Part shown: piece after piece, positions 50,255 through 62,645 of the stretch
Position numbering within the stretch: position 1 is the stretch's first letter
Layout: every line of letters starts with the position of its first letter
Assembly: GCF_016808095.1 (NCBI RefSeq)
Contig: NC_068980.1
Coordinates: forward strand, 5,552,501-5,616,500
Direction of reading: 5' to 3'
DNA: 64,000 bases
DNA from: Vigna angularis
Taxonomy: Eukaryota; Streptophyta; Magnoliopsida; Fabales; Fabaceae
Program-made: the position numbers and the translations under genes
The notes under the pieces: model-generated
Seen by the model: only the letters and a program-made list of their open reading frames with translations
The model's database searches: none
Told to the model about the DNA's origin: nothing

Positions 50255-52095
50255 TTTTATCAATGTTTCATTTAGTTTTAATGTGTTGTTAGATTAGTTC
50301 CCCACAAGGTCCTGATAAGTTTCCTTGTGATTTTGGTACATGATTTTTATAAAAAGTTATGGTGTGGGTCTTAGACGAAGGTATTCTGAGATAACATTTT
50401 TTATTAAGTTTGAAAATTAAGTATTTTTCTCATTTTTGTTACTCACAACATATGTCCATTGAAAAACTTTTTTTAATGTAAAATTAGTTAATTGCGTTTC
50501 AAATTTTATTAAATTTTTTTTTTGTAATATTTTTTTAATTTTTGCATATTAATATATGTATTATTTATTATTTTATTTATGTTTTAACTATTATTTAAGA
50601 TACTTAAATTTAAATTAAGTTCATTGGATTAATTTTTTATAATTATTTTGAAAAGATAAGAGATGTTATTTTTTATGTATTTTAAAAATTAAAATGTTTA
50701 TAATTTTTTTAAAAAGTTAAATATATTTTTATTTTTTAAATTTGTGAAATTGAATTTTGTTATTATAATAAATGTATCACGAGATAACGTGAATATACAT
50801 ATATGCACATTTTTAATATCAGGTCATTTGGTGATGAATATTACTTTTGACTTTTAAAATTTAAGAAGAAAAGAAATTCTAATTTTATAAGAAATTTTAG
50901 ATGCTAAATACATACTTCTTTTTTAAATTTTAAATATAAAGAGATATTGATATTAGTTTTGAAGATGGAGTTAAAATAATGAATACAAAATATCTATTTT
51001 TAAATTAATATGGGTCAATTATATTTAATAAATTAAATTAATTCTATAGAATTAAATTTCTTCAAATAAAATCTTACAGCCAAGTGTTTTTGTTAAAAAA
51101 AAAGTGAGAGAAGTTCTGCTAAACAGTCTTGCTTTCTTTCACTAGTTGGTTTTTAATAAAAATATTATTTTTAATTTGATATTTTAAAAGTTTAAGATAG
51201 CCCTCTTTTTCTAATTATATTTTTAATGTAATACCTCAAAAGGGATATCACATGTTTACAAAAAATTTTCAAAACTCAACTATGATACTACTTTGAAATA
51301 TAATTTAAATAAAAAAATTTATTTATTATAACTGAATTTTAAAAAATTTCATAATATAGCTACAAAGTGTTGATAGAATTTTATTACAAAAGTATTAATA
51401 TTAAAATTAAAGTTTCATAGTTCTTTTATGTAACAACATGATTTATAAAAGTAAAAGATAATGCATATTTAGTAAAGGATTGAAAATAAAAGATGTCTAA
51501 CATGATTTATAAAAGAAAAATAGAAATTGTTACAATGCTTCAACATCTCAAATACCAATGGTTAATTAGTGTTGAAAACATTTTCAAATAAATTCATCAA
51601 ATTTAGAGAAGATAGACATAATTTGAATATGGTTAGATTTATAATTCATACAAATTAATAACTATCATAAGCAATAAACTATTTTAAATAGAGTATTTCC
51701 ACATTCCTTACTTGAATAGAAAATCGAAAACATACATAAAGAATTGACCATTAAAAATAATTAATGAATCAATCTGGATTGATCTATAATCTTAGTACAC
51801 TTAGGGGTTCCTTCTTGATTTTCTCTCTTAACCGGGATAAAGAGAAAAAAATAAAAATAATAAACATGTTTATGGACTAAACAAATTAAATTATTGCTAG
51901 TCTTTACATAATAAACATTTCCTAACATATATGTCCTTAGCCACATTTACTTAATTACATCATTTTATAATAGATTAATAAAATATAATAATCATAACAT
52001 ATTTAATGATTTATTATATATATATATATATATTTATATAAATGATTTAGAAGTGATTTGTTATTTTTTTTTCACGTAGGAGTAGTTCTTTATGA
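50255..52095. other. RLP24 3' flank and AT-rich DNA
   Basis: No further gene was seen. The stretch 51023-51158 is similar to 53478-53612, as described under the duplicated RLP24 flank fragments. Confidence 0.55.
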
Positions 52096-52104
52096 ACCTA
52101 ATGA

Positions 52105-52774
52105 GAGTTACTCCCACCACCACACAGGGTTTCTTATAGTTTCTTAATTTTTTTTAATTCTAAAAATATTATTTTTACTTTTATCCTTTACCTTTTTTAA
52201 CTTTTATTTAAAACCTTAATTTTTCATTCTTATTCACTCAGCTGCATACCATACCACTCCCACCACAGTCTTACTTTCTCTTTTCCTCTTTTATTATCCT
52301 TTTCTTCTTTTTCTAATTTTCCATCTTTATCTTTTTCCAATTTCCTATCTTTATCTTTTTCCAATTTCCTATTTTTGTCAAGATTCTTTATGAACACGTG
52401 TTGTCTGTGTGTTGGGTGTTGTGCGTGTGTTGGGTGTCGCTATGTGTCTCTATTCTGTGTTAAATGAAGAAGAAGAGAAACGTGAAAGGCGACAGCAGAT
52501 ATGAGATATCCGTAGAACACTTAAACATATGTCGATATCCGCCGACGGATTCCGAGATCCGTTTAAGTGTTCTACGGATACTCCATATCCGTTTAAGGGT
52601 ATTGGACTCTGTATTCATAATATCACAGTTAGAGAAGAGAAGAAACAAGAGAAATCAGATTTCCGTGGAAGTGTTAGGTGAAGGTAAATATATTTTAACC
52701 ACCATAAATTAAATATTTAGAGGGGCAAAAGAGAAATAAGGAAGTGTAGGGAGCTGGTGGAGGGAGTGACACTC
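52105..52774. mobile_element. Second, older Mutator-like element
   Basis: A 670-bp element related to the one at 46514. Its ends are GAGTTACTCCC on the left and, as the reverse complement of the right, GAGTGTCACTCCC (two bases longer). The flanking 9-bp sequences ACCTAATGA (52096-52104) and ACCTAAAGT (52775-52783) match at 7 of 9 positions, as expected of an old insertion. It has a 20-bp perfect inverted repeat (52507-52526 and 52561-52580) around a second small palindrome, and no coding capacity. Confidence 0.75.
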
Positions 52775-52980
52775 ACCTAAAGTCAATGTGGTGGTGCTAA
52801 TGGGTGTGGAGACATTGGGCCTGATTTGTCTTGCTGCCCTTTCATTTTAGTTTTCCTGCACCCCTATCTTCCAATTACACCATGTTAACCCCACATCCCT
52901 TATGTTTATGGACTTGTTTTTTCTTTTACTTTGCGAACCTCCCAATTGTATTAACCTCCACCCCTTGTGTGTGTTTTAAA

Positions 52981-53612
52981 GTGCAGAGCCATGATTTCAA
53001 ATTTGATGTTTGAATTCCAATCTTGTGGATATTATTGTTAGGGTAAATATATAAGACGATGCTGTGTCGATTTGCTTTGATGCTATAATCATTGTATGTT
53101 TAAAGATTTTGGAATGTTATAATTGAGATTAGGACGATGATTAGTAGGATAATAAGATTATATGTATACTGTGGGAACGTAGATACTTTTCCTCTGGTTT
53201 TAACCTTCTACTGCGTAGAGGGGTAGCCATTAGAGAAGCTCAAAGAGTGCAATGTTACACTTCTGCGGATTTTATTTCAGACTTTAATGCAATGCACATT
53301 TTATTTTATTTTTGTTTTGTTCTTCTGTTCAAATTTCCAGATTCTTGTTATTTTCTGTGTTTTATGGGTTCCATTCATCTTTCTGGATTTTTCGTAATTC
53401 CAATTTTAGAATTTTTTTGCTTTAATATTTTTGCCCAATATTACTTTGATTCTGATGTGTCTTAAATTCTTGAATTTTATTTAATAAATTAAAATTAATT
53501 TTATTGAATTAAATTTCTTCCAATAAAGTCTTACATGCTTGTTTTTTGTGAAAAAAAATAAGAGAAATTTTGCTAAACACTCTCGTGGTCATTCTTCAAT
53601 AGTTGGTTTTAT
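52981..53612 (+). pseudogene. Decayed duplicate of RLP24 flanking sequence
   Basis: Bases 52981 to about 53195 match the start of the RLP24 leader intron (from 47489), sharing TGATGCTATAATCATTGTAT and ATATGTATACTGTGGGAACG. Bases 53478-53612 match the RLP24 3' flank (51023-51158), sharing CTTACA and AGTTGGTTTT among others. The order is kept, but the exons and about 3.3 kb between are gone or replaced, so this is the shell of a duplicated locus with no coding part left. Confidence 0.75.
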
Positions 53613-54762
53613 TTTATTTTTTATTTTATGTAAATCTGTTATTTTCGTTTTTTTTTTATAATTCTATAAACCATTTTTGTTTCGAGAGCTTTGAAGTTTT
53701 GTTCTATTTTGTTTTTGTTTCATTCCAATTATATTTTCCTATTTAAAATTTTATATTTATTTATTTTGTTCCATTTAATATTAATATTAATATTAATTTA
53801 TTGTTTCATTCATTAATAATATTTTTTTTTTTATATTTCAGCGTCGTGTGAGGGTGTTATGGAAAAAACCTCCAATAAAATAAGAGTTTTTCTTCTGATG
53901 TGAAATTTAGTTACATTGATTGAATGTTTTATTTATATTTATGTATTTTTTTTTAGTTCAAGTGTTACCAATTTACGAAATTATTAAAATTATAATTTGT
54001 AAGTAAGTGTAGTCTGAATCTTGAACTTTACCTAGCTTTATTTTAAAATTTGTAATAGTTGTATTTTACAATTAGAGTTGAATGATTATTTTTTATTGAA
54101 TAATAAAATAAATATATATCATAAAAGCAGATCAAACTGCAATTAATTTTTCTAATAAATGCAGATAATAAAGACACCTGGTGGCCATCCAAATTTCCCA
54201 AAAACAAGTTAAAATGAAGAATCACATGGTCCAATAAATATTTATTAAAGGTTTATAGGTTAAATTCATGAATAACAAAATAATCCTTATCTTTAGTAAT
54301 ATATACATATATAACATATGCTATGGAAAAAGAATCAATTTGGACACCGCTGTTACCGAGGAGTGACCAAAGAGGGTGAAGCTTTTTCAACATTAATTCA
54401 AATTTTATGGAACTAAAGAAAAGAAACACCCTAATGTGTAATAAATATTTCAATATTAATTCACAATGAATGAAATTTTCACATATATTACCACTACTTT
54501 TAATTATAAGGAAAAAAAAGAAATACTTTTATACAAGTTAAGGTTTCTTCAAATATATCAAATAATATAATAAAAATATTTTTTTAATTAGTATAATTTT
54601 ACTAAAACAAAGTTAAACCAAGTAATTCATTACGTTCTTTCAATTCATATTTTAGAAGCATTGTATCAATTTCCATTTTTCTTTTATAAATCATGTTATA
54701 TCTTTTATTTCCAATCCTTTATATATTGTCCAAAAGATCTACAGGGAAATGGAAATACCATC
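53613..54762. other. AT-rich intergenic DNA, no gene seen
   Basis: No open frame with coding character. Confidence 0.55.
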
Positions 54763-55294
54763 TGTAACGTCTCGGTAACTTACAGGGACACCCATCCCTA
54801 AATTGCTCCAAGCCAAGCACGCTTAACCATGGAATTTTTATGGGTCAGGCTATCGAAAAGCAAATACATTTGATGATATGAGTAGCCAAATCAATCCCTT
54901 TAAGCTATCCTTCAACTGTATAGTCCCATACCTATACAGTCTCTAGATCCCTCTCATTCCGGTATATGTTCGATTCATCCATGTGTCCCTTCCACCGGAA
55001 GCCAGGAGCCGCTCCTTGTCAGTGCCCCTTGCACCATGCCTCTTGCACGGGCGTCACTCCCCGCCCTCTTGTCAGTGCCCGGATGTCACATGCCCACCAA
55101 CTTCCGCTTGGTTCGTCCTCGAACCACACCGTACTGGGAGAGGCTAGGCTCTGATACCATCTGTAACGTCCCGGCAACTTACAGGGACCATTGACTGCCC
55201 CCACAAATCACCACCAGGCTTTCCAGTGTGCTTTGTCCTCACTCGCACACTTTCCGGGAAAACTTCCTAGAAGGTCACCTATCCCTAAATTAAG
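54763..55294 (-). mobile_element. Cassandra-like TRIM element carrying 5S rRNA-like sequence
   Basis: Read on the minus strand: a partial first LTR (55294-55162) ending GGGACGTTACA, then, one base apart after GA, the primer-binding site TGGTATCAGAGC (55159-55148) complementary to initiator tRNA-Met, a very short interior, and a second LTR from TGTGACATCC (55090) to GACGTTACA (54763). Both LTR copies include 5S-rRNA-like text: GTTAAGCGTGCTTGG in the second and GGTGACCTTCTAGGAAG in the first, corresponding to the internal promoter region of plant 5S genes. LTRs with 5S sequence, no protein and tRNA-Met priming define Cassandra. The second LTR lacks about 88 bp present in the first. Both ends are degraded and no duplication is visible. 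Confidence 0.75.
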
Positions 55295-55454
55295 AGGATT
55301 GAAAATCCTCTATTAATAATATTAAGAGGATTGAAAATCGGGTACTATCTTTTTTTTGTTTTAAAAGATCTGTATCAATACGAAGCAACACCTACTTTTT
55401 TTATTCATTTGATATATATCCTTAAATTTTAGTTGAGACATTGAACAAAATAAC

Positions 55455-56159
55455 TAAAGCTATCAAAATGGGTAATCCGATCCGACCCAACTCAACTCAC
55501 CACAGGTTGGTCACTTAGTAAGTCAACTCAACCCGACTCATTTATTAGCAAGCCGAAAAAATTTGAACTCGACCTGACCCACAACGAGTTGGTGGGTTAA
55601 ACGGGTTGGCTCATTGGCTCACTTAACTTTTCTTCACCCTCTTCTTTTGAGATTTTTATAACATGTTACTTTGATCGATCAAATTGAAACAGTAATAATT
55701 GGACCAATTGATATAAAAAAATGAAACAAAAAGAACTCTATTGTTATATATTCTAAGCTATCAAACATAATTTTTTTTCAATTTAGTTTAATGAGACATA
55801 CACAACCGTTTGACCAAGAAACTACATATAGCCGTTAACAAAAATATACACTAAAGGGAAACTTTTGGATAGACAACAGTACAATGCAACACGAAAAACT
55901 CTATTGCGAAGTAAAGATTGTGCATTTTGAATAATTAATTTAATTAATTTGATTTCAACAAAAAAAATAAGGATTTGAATAATTAATTTAATTAATTTGA
56001 TTTCAATAAAAAGAAATAGGTGGGTTGGTAAGCCAACCCGGGTGAGCCGGGTTAAAATTGGCTCGCATCAAAATTTTCATATTTTTTTCAATCCAACCCA
56101 GTTCAAACCCATGATGAGCCGAATTAGTTCACATATTTCAACCCATTTTGACGAGATTA
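55455..56159. mobile_element. hAT-like MITE
   Basis: A 705-bp non-coding element starting TAAAGCTATCAAAATGGG and ending CCCATTTTGACGAGATTA. The flanking 8-bp sequences are AAAATAAC (55447-55454) and AAAATAAT (56160-56167), matching at 7 of 8 positions. It shares the GGGTTGG / CCAACCC subterminal style and the GTCAAAATG-type end with the element at 44958. A roughly 48-bp direct repeat (AATAATTAATTTAATTAATT) lies at about 55930-56010. Confidence 0.8.
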
Positions 56160-56167
56160 AAAATAAT

Positions 56168-58343
56168 CAATTCTAAGTTAATTCAGGAGATTTGTCGTGG
56201 AAATAAATTCAAACACACAACAAATAACCAAACACATAATTTAATTAAGAATTACATTATATATATATATTTATTTATTTATTGTTGCACAGGTTAACTT
56301 TTGAGTTTATAACAAAAATTGTATAGGAAAATTCATGGTGATTATTTAATTTTAATAGAGTTTTAATAAGTTGAACCGTGGATTGGTCTTCTATTAAGAA
56401 CTTTGCTATCATGTTTTTATTTTTCTTTTATTGGGTTGATTTGTTCATGTACAACTTTTTTATAACTTAAAAGGTATTCTGTATTCTGTCAAGAGAACAG
56501 AGTTTATTTTAATCTGTCCAATCATACAAAACTTGTTGCTTGATGTTGATTTGTAATTTTTTCTTGCCGACATTATGATGTAATACAAAGATTTTGTTTT
56601 ATGCTTAAGGGAAATTTAGGGTGTCGAAAGAAGCATTGGAATTTGTAAGTGTCATTTTCTTGAATTAAATCAAACGCAGGTCTCGTTAAGAAGAAAAATG
56701 ACTCTTCACCAAACTTCAAAGAAACAACAAAAATCCTAACAAAGCACTCCACATATATAGTTGTTTCAAAATTGCCTTTCAAAACAAGACATTTATTATT
56801 TTGATTGTGCCTCTCATTTTTTACTCCTCTTTGGAAGAGATTAGCTTGCAAGACTAATATTTCTCTTGCACATGCAATATATTTAATGAATCTTTCAGGA
56901 CCCACCATCATTTACAGATCTTCGCTATCAAAAGTTATAAACTTCAAGGAAAAGAAAATCAAAATTTTAGGATTTGATTGAAAGAAAAGTTTTACTAAGT
57001 CACACAACGTTAATAAAATCTCAGTTCAATAAATTAATATTATTATTAACTAAATTTTTTAAAATAATAAAAATATAATTCATTTTTACATAATGTTTTA
57101 TTTTATTTATTTCATAAAAATATTAAAAAATAATTCTGATGTATTATTCAAAATAATAATGTATGATACATACATATAAATCTTTTATAATTTCTCATCT
57201 ATTAAAAAAAACAACGTAAAAAAATTATGATAAAATCTAAATTATAGTTAATAAAATATTTGATATATCTTAATAATTTTTACTTAGTATAAAACTTATA
57301 TTTACACTTAAATTTTCATTAAAATTGTCATTTCACAAAGAGAAAAAAAAGGTTTTGTTTTGTTAATGAGTTTTATGGGTGAATTGTTTCTTTCCCTGCA
57401 GTTATTTATTCTTGAATTCTTGTTCCACCGTCATAAATCATAGTTAGTTCCCAAACCATGTTTTCGGACAAACGTATATCTTAAGCCATGGTGGTAACAG
57501 TTTTGCAGAAAACACTTAGAATTATTGCCAAAAGTGGAAAAGTTGCATCTGTTGAATGGTATATGATGCGAACACTTACATTTATTTAATATTCTTTTGA
57601 AATTTAAGATTTTTGGCATTAACCTGTTTTGTTTGGTACAGGAGCTGCAGCTGAAACCTTCCCTGTAAAAGACAGTGGCCCTTAGTAACATTGAATATGA
57701 AGTGTTCACATAAATTAGTTCACCTTAAAGTCCACGTGATGGAACATTAATAACCAAAGTTTTGTTTAGTACTTCAACGACCATAGTGTTAACACACAGC
57801 CCAAAATTGCATCTTATTCAGAGCATTATAGTACAGTCAACCAAACAGCTTTTTGCCCTAATCATTTTTATAAAAGACGGATTGTTCTAGATATTGGGAC
57901 AAAAACATATTTAAAAAAGCTACTACTACTTTCTTTCTTTTATTTCGATTTCTTTCCTGTAACAAAGTTTTATGTTTATGAATTATTCTTGTACTTAAAA
58001 TTGCGCGCAATTATGGGTACTGGCACATGAGCCCAGCCTCACATGCAAAGACCTTCCTTTCTTTTATGAGACCCAACTGCCAAGTTCATTTCTATCCCAC
58101 TTTTACAATTTTGGTTAGATTTATATCTATTAGTTAAAGTAATCTACTCTTTTTATCATCTTTACTTTTCTAATATTAAGTAATCATACATTTGATCTAT
58201 GGTTTCTTTTCAGATTTTGTGTGACACGATTTTTTCTTAAAAAAATGTTTCGATAAATAATGAAAAGAAAAAATATTTCAACTTAATCACCTTCTAAATG
58301 ACAAAGTATTATTGAACATATAGAAATAAAATTAATTTTATTT
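56168..58343. other. AT-rich intergenic DNA, no gene seen
   Basis: Short open frames at 56573-56911 and 57431-57709 (minus) were examined. They lack recognisable domains, splice partners or family resemblance, so no gene is called. Confidence 0.5.
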
Positions 58344-58690
58344 TGAGTGTGTTCACTTAAGAGAGAAGATTTAAGGGGAAGATAGTGGATAAATTTGAGA
58401 GGGTTTAAAAATAAATTATGTATTTTTTTAAAAAAAATTAGAAATGATTGAGTGTGGATTTCAAAAAATATTTATGAAAGTTTGAATAGGATTTGACATA
58501 TATAATAGATTAAAAAAATGTTTTAATAAATAGAAAAAAAGATTACCAAATTATCCTTAGTAATAATAATATAAAAATTATTTAGTAAAAATTATTTATA
58601 ACAAAAAAAATTAAAATAAATTTATTAAAATAATTAATATTTTATAGAAAAATTGAATATTTTTTTGTTGAAAAATCATTTTGTTGAGGA
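58344..58690 (+). mobile_element. Left-end fragment of the 37.5-kb transposon family
   Basis: It starts GAGTGTGTTC, as at 37507, and runs parallel to 37507-37800 with shared text such as GGATTTGA, ATAGATT..., ATTACCAAATT(A/G)(T/C)CC and AAAAATTAT-type tails. Only the left part is recognisable. Confidence 0.55.
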
Positions 58691-60660
58691 TATAATTTAG
58701 ACAGTTGTGATATAATTATTATTTATACTCTGCTGCATGGATGTATTTACCATTTATTTCTTTTATTGTTATTTAATATATTATTATTATGATAATTATT
58801 TTATTTTATTATTTATACTTATTATTACTATTAATGAAACCAAAACATGAAATCAAATATATACTATGTGGAATCTATTATTGTTCATGTATTTAGATTT
58901 TCAATGTAAAAAATTAAAATTATAAAAATTGAATAAAGGTAAAAATGAGATTCAGCCTTAAATTACTCTTAAGTGTTTTAAACCGAATACGACATTTCAT
59001 TGCTAATCCGTTTTGGTAAATCTACTTAACCGTAGAATACTTTGCATCCGAACACAAAGTTAGTTAACTAAACTTTTAACCTAATAAATTTAACAAAACT
59101 TAGTAAAATAGACTATTAGAATTATATTAAACATTCCATTATTAAGATAATATTTGTATTTATTTAGAGGTTGATCAATTTATTTTTAAAAATAATAGGA
59201 TTTTCAATAATTTTAGAGGAGATTATAGTATAACAAAAAATTATCAGTGGAGATTAATCTAATCTAAAACAATATTTTGCAGAGCATATCACAGAGGTGA
59301 TAGATGCTTGGAGAGAAAAATATGAGATTAGCCAAAACTTAGGACAAGCAACATTTAAAAAGAAGGCATTTTACTTTATGCATTGTTGAATCGATATTGT
59401 TATAAGAAGATGATGTTTTTGGATTTAAATATTTAAATAAAATAAGCTTGACAAAGACTTTTCTAACTTGTTTTTGGTTGAAAAAGTTTTCTAGATTAAG
59501 ATAATAAAAAAATCTGATGTCAGAAACCAAGCTGTCATTCGTTTTGCACCTTGTTAACATACAGATGCAGTTTTTAATGTTGCTTTTCGAACAAGTTTAA
59601 CATTGTCTTTTCCTTTTTCTTTTTTTTTTCAACTTTTTATTTTCCAATCTCCACTTTAACTTGTATATATGACCAAAATAATTAATTCATCATAATACAA
59701 CCTTATCCATTTTTTAATTCAGAAATAAAAATATATCTTGAGATAAGTACAAACTCCCATTAAAAAACTGTTCATTTTTAATATTTATACGTATTTTAGC
59801 TAAAAATTGTATTTAAAAGAAGATATTTCTTTATTTACTATTAGGTGCTATTAGGTGCTATTAGGTGCTAATGGATTATCACATGTCTACAACTTTTCGA
59901 CCAATCTTTGTACGATACTATAGTTATATTTCACTAACTCTTTTGTTTTAAATATAAAAACTTAAATATAACTTAGACCATAAAAAATCATTATAGGATC
60001 AATCAATAAATTATCAAAAAATATTATACAAATACGAAAATTAAGAACAATGAAAGAGATATGACCTTAATTTCATTGCAGTATAGTTTATTCCATAAAA
60101 AAATAGGTTAACAAAATGCACTATAATTAATAATGATTACATACTGAAAAATATCTTCATATATATGTTACCTATAATTTGATATATAAACATGAATGCA
60201 GTTTTTGTTGTTGTGGTGGTAAAAGATGCCTTGGTGGACATCTTTCTGAAGAGAATTTTTTGGTATTTACATAAGGCCAAGACACTATAATTTTCTTTTC
60301 AGTAGGATTCTTTATCCCTTTTGAATTGTCACCTTCACGTTTAGTTTTATATCACCCTTTTGGAATCTTCATTCGATTGATGTTAAATTAACATGAAAAA
60401 AGAAAAAGAAAAAGAGTGGGATCAAACTCGTCTTATTCAATTAATAATACTTATAATTATATATTATTTTATTAACCTTTAATAAACAAAACGCATAATT
60501 AAGCTACACCTGTTATAAAATTGTGATTTAAATGATTTCTCACTCTTTTCTTTTCTTCTTTTATAGAGTTAGATAGAGTTTCATGTATGTCTATTAAACT
60601 TTTCTCTCTTTCTAAATCAATCCTCGTAAAGTGAAATATTTATTGATTTAATATAAGATC
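58691..60660. other. AT-rich intergenic DNA, no gene seen
   Basis: It contains a small tandem repeat of CTATTAGGTG (three units, about 59838-59868). No gene was recognised. Confidence 0.55.
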
Positions 60661-60702
60661 TCAATGTAACATCCCAAATTCTCACACTTGATATTTCATA
60701 AA

Positions 60703-61346
60703 GGTTTAATCATTCACTAAGTCCCTATTTTCGCATGGAATCTCAATTTCGTCCTTTTCTTTCTGAAAATCTCAATTGGGTCCCAATTTTATGAAAATTG
60801 CAACAAATCGATCCTTTCCGTTAAATAGTGTCAAACGGCGTTAAAAAAATTGATGAGTAAATTCTGAGATGACGAACGAGCGCTCGTCCAGCAGCGAACG
60901 AGCGCTCGACCACCGAACGAACGGTCGTCCAGTGTGGAACGAACGGTTGTCCACCAGAGAACGGACGCTCGTCGACCTCTTACTGCTGGACAACCGTTCG
61001 TTCCACACTGGACGACCGTTCGTTCGGTGGTCGAGCGCTCGTTCGCTGCTGTACGAGCGTTCGTTCGCTGCTGGACGAGCGCTCGTTCGCTGCTGGACGA
61101 GCGCTCGTTCGCTGCTGGACGAGCGCTCGTTCGCTGCTGGACGAGCGCTCGTTCGCTGCTGGACGAGCGCTCGTTCGTCATCTCAGAATTCACTTATCAA
61201 TTTTTTTAACGCCGTCCAGCCAAATTAACGGAAAGGATCGATTTGTTGCAATTTTCATAAAATTGGGACCCAATTGAGATTTTCAGAAAGAAAGGGACGA
61301 AATTGAGATTCCATGCGAAAATAGGGACTTAGTGAATGATTAAACC
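60703..61346. mobile_element. Fold-back Mutator-like element nested in solo LTR 2
   Basis: A 644-bp element that is almost wholly a long inverted repeat, with ends GGTTTAATCATTCACTAAG and its complement. It is flanked by an identical 9-bp duplication TTTCATAAA (60694-60702 and 61347-61355). Each arm is about 170 bp of near-perfect match followed by GC-rich short repeats in the centre. The duplication length indicates a MULE mechanism. No coding capacity. Confidence 0.88.
61033..61177. repeat. 22-bp tandem repeat, each unit palindromic at its core
   Basis: About six to seven units with core GAGCGCTCGTTCGCTGCTGG. The GAGCGCTC core is itself a perfect palindrome, and the units pair with inverted units at 60880-60960 of the left arm. 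Confidence 0.9.
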
Positions 61347-62295
61347 TTTCATAAATAAAATGAAAACTGTAACATTTTTACAGTCATTCATTTGGAAATA
61401 TAAAATATTTCACATTAATTACATATTTTAAACTCAGATTTCAACTTAAAGACAACCCGAGTTTTTCTTTACTATCCTTCCTCCTCCATCTTCACTTGTA
61501 CTGGATTAGACGACACTCCCTCATCTGCTCCCGTATAACAAATATGTTATACGATCATCGCAAAAATATGATTTTTCCGGTACATGCACAAATAAGTAAG
61601 GGTGAGCTAACATCTAACACATCATTTATAAAACATGCATAATTGCTTTGATATAAACATCATATAATTTTTATGTTAGACATCCTCATACCATCATACC
61701 ATAATTCCTATTAGACACTCGTCCCACAATACCCAATAAACACCACAATACCCAATAGACACTCATCCGGATGATACGTTGATGAGTGGTCGCGGGAGGT
61801 TATGCACTTGTGATGACTTCTACTTTTTCTTACAAATATACTTCCAAAATACTCCATACCATTCACAAGGTTAATCCTCAACACTATGTCCAAAACCGGC
61901 ACATAGACCAGGATCTCCTGCCCCTCTCACCACATAATTCATCCTTCTCTACTTGAGACTGGATGATTATTAAAGTATCAGGATAACCTCCGACTACAGG
62001 ACCCTCAACATCAACATATACACTAATACCATATCATTACAGAATCTCTCCATTAGACACATATCATGCTCATATTCCTCAACTCATATTATACCATTAC
62101 AAAATCTCCCCATAACACTCATATCATGTTCAGATGCATAATTTCATATCAACATCATAAAATACATTCATCACAGAAATCATACAAGATAAATATATTA
62201 CAAACAAAATAACAATAATAAAATATTACTATAAATGGTCACCGGAGAAGAATCAAATGTTTGGCAATCATTAAAATAATCTTAATATATAAAAA

Positions 62296-62645
62296 TTCTT
62301 GGGGAAACAAGAAGTTGAATCTGGCAGAGCCGGTTAGACAACTTCTGATCCTTCCAGGAAGATGCAATAAAAATTAAATAGAACAGTAAAAGTTCTGGGG
62401 AAACAAGAAGTTGAATCTGGCAGAGCCGGTTAGACAACTTCTCGTCCTTCCAAAAAGATGTATTGAAAATAGATAAAACAATAAAAGTTCTGGGGAAACA
62501 AGAAGTTGAATCTGGCAGAGCCGGTTAAACAACTTCTCATCCTTCCAAAAATACAATATAAATAAATAAGGAAAGCAATAAAAAAGTTTGGGGAAACAAG
62601 AAGTTGAATCTGGTAGAGCCGGTTAGACAACTTCTAATCCATCCA
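62296..62645 (-). repeat. Tandem repeat of about 96 bp (four units) in solo LTR 2
   Basis: Units start at about 62296, 62391, 62488 and 62586, each with GGGGAAACAAGAAGTTGAAT, then GGCAGAGCCGGTTAGACAAC. The equivalent segment occurs once in copy 1, at about 20110-20190. Confidence 0.9.

Noticed and set aside
53247..53465. A 72-codon Phe-rich ORF between the RLP24 flank fragments
   Set aside because: Low-complexity, T-rich DNA with no match to RLP24 exons.
56573..57709. Two minus-strand ORFs of 112 and 92 codons
   Set aside because: No recognisable motif, splice context or composition that sets them apart from random frames.
61033..61177. A CRISPR-like array of regular 22-bp repeats
   Set aside because: The units are directly adjacent with no unique spacers, lie inside a transposon, and the DNA is from a plant nucleus.
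60831..61228. Arg/Ser-rich ORFs of about 90-120 codons on both strands
   Set aside because: They are readings of the palindromic 22-bp array in the fold-back element and appear on both strands because the DNA is self-complementary.
62374..62630. ORFs of 60-66 codons with repeated peptides
   Set aside because: They translate the 96-bp tandem repeat of solo LTR 2.
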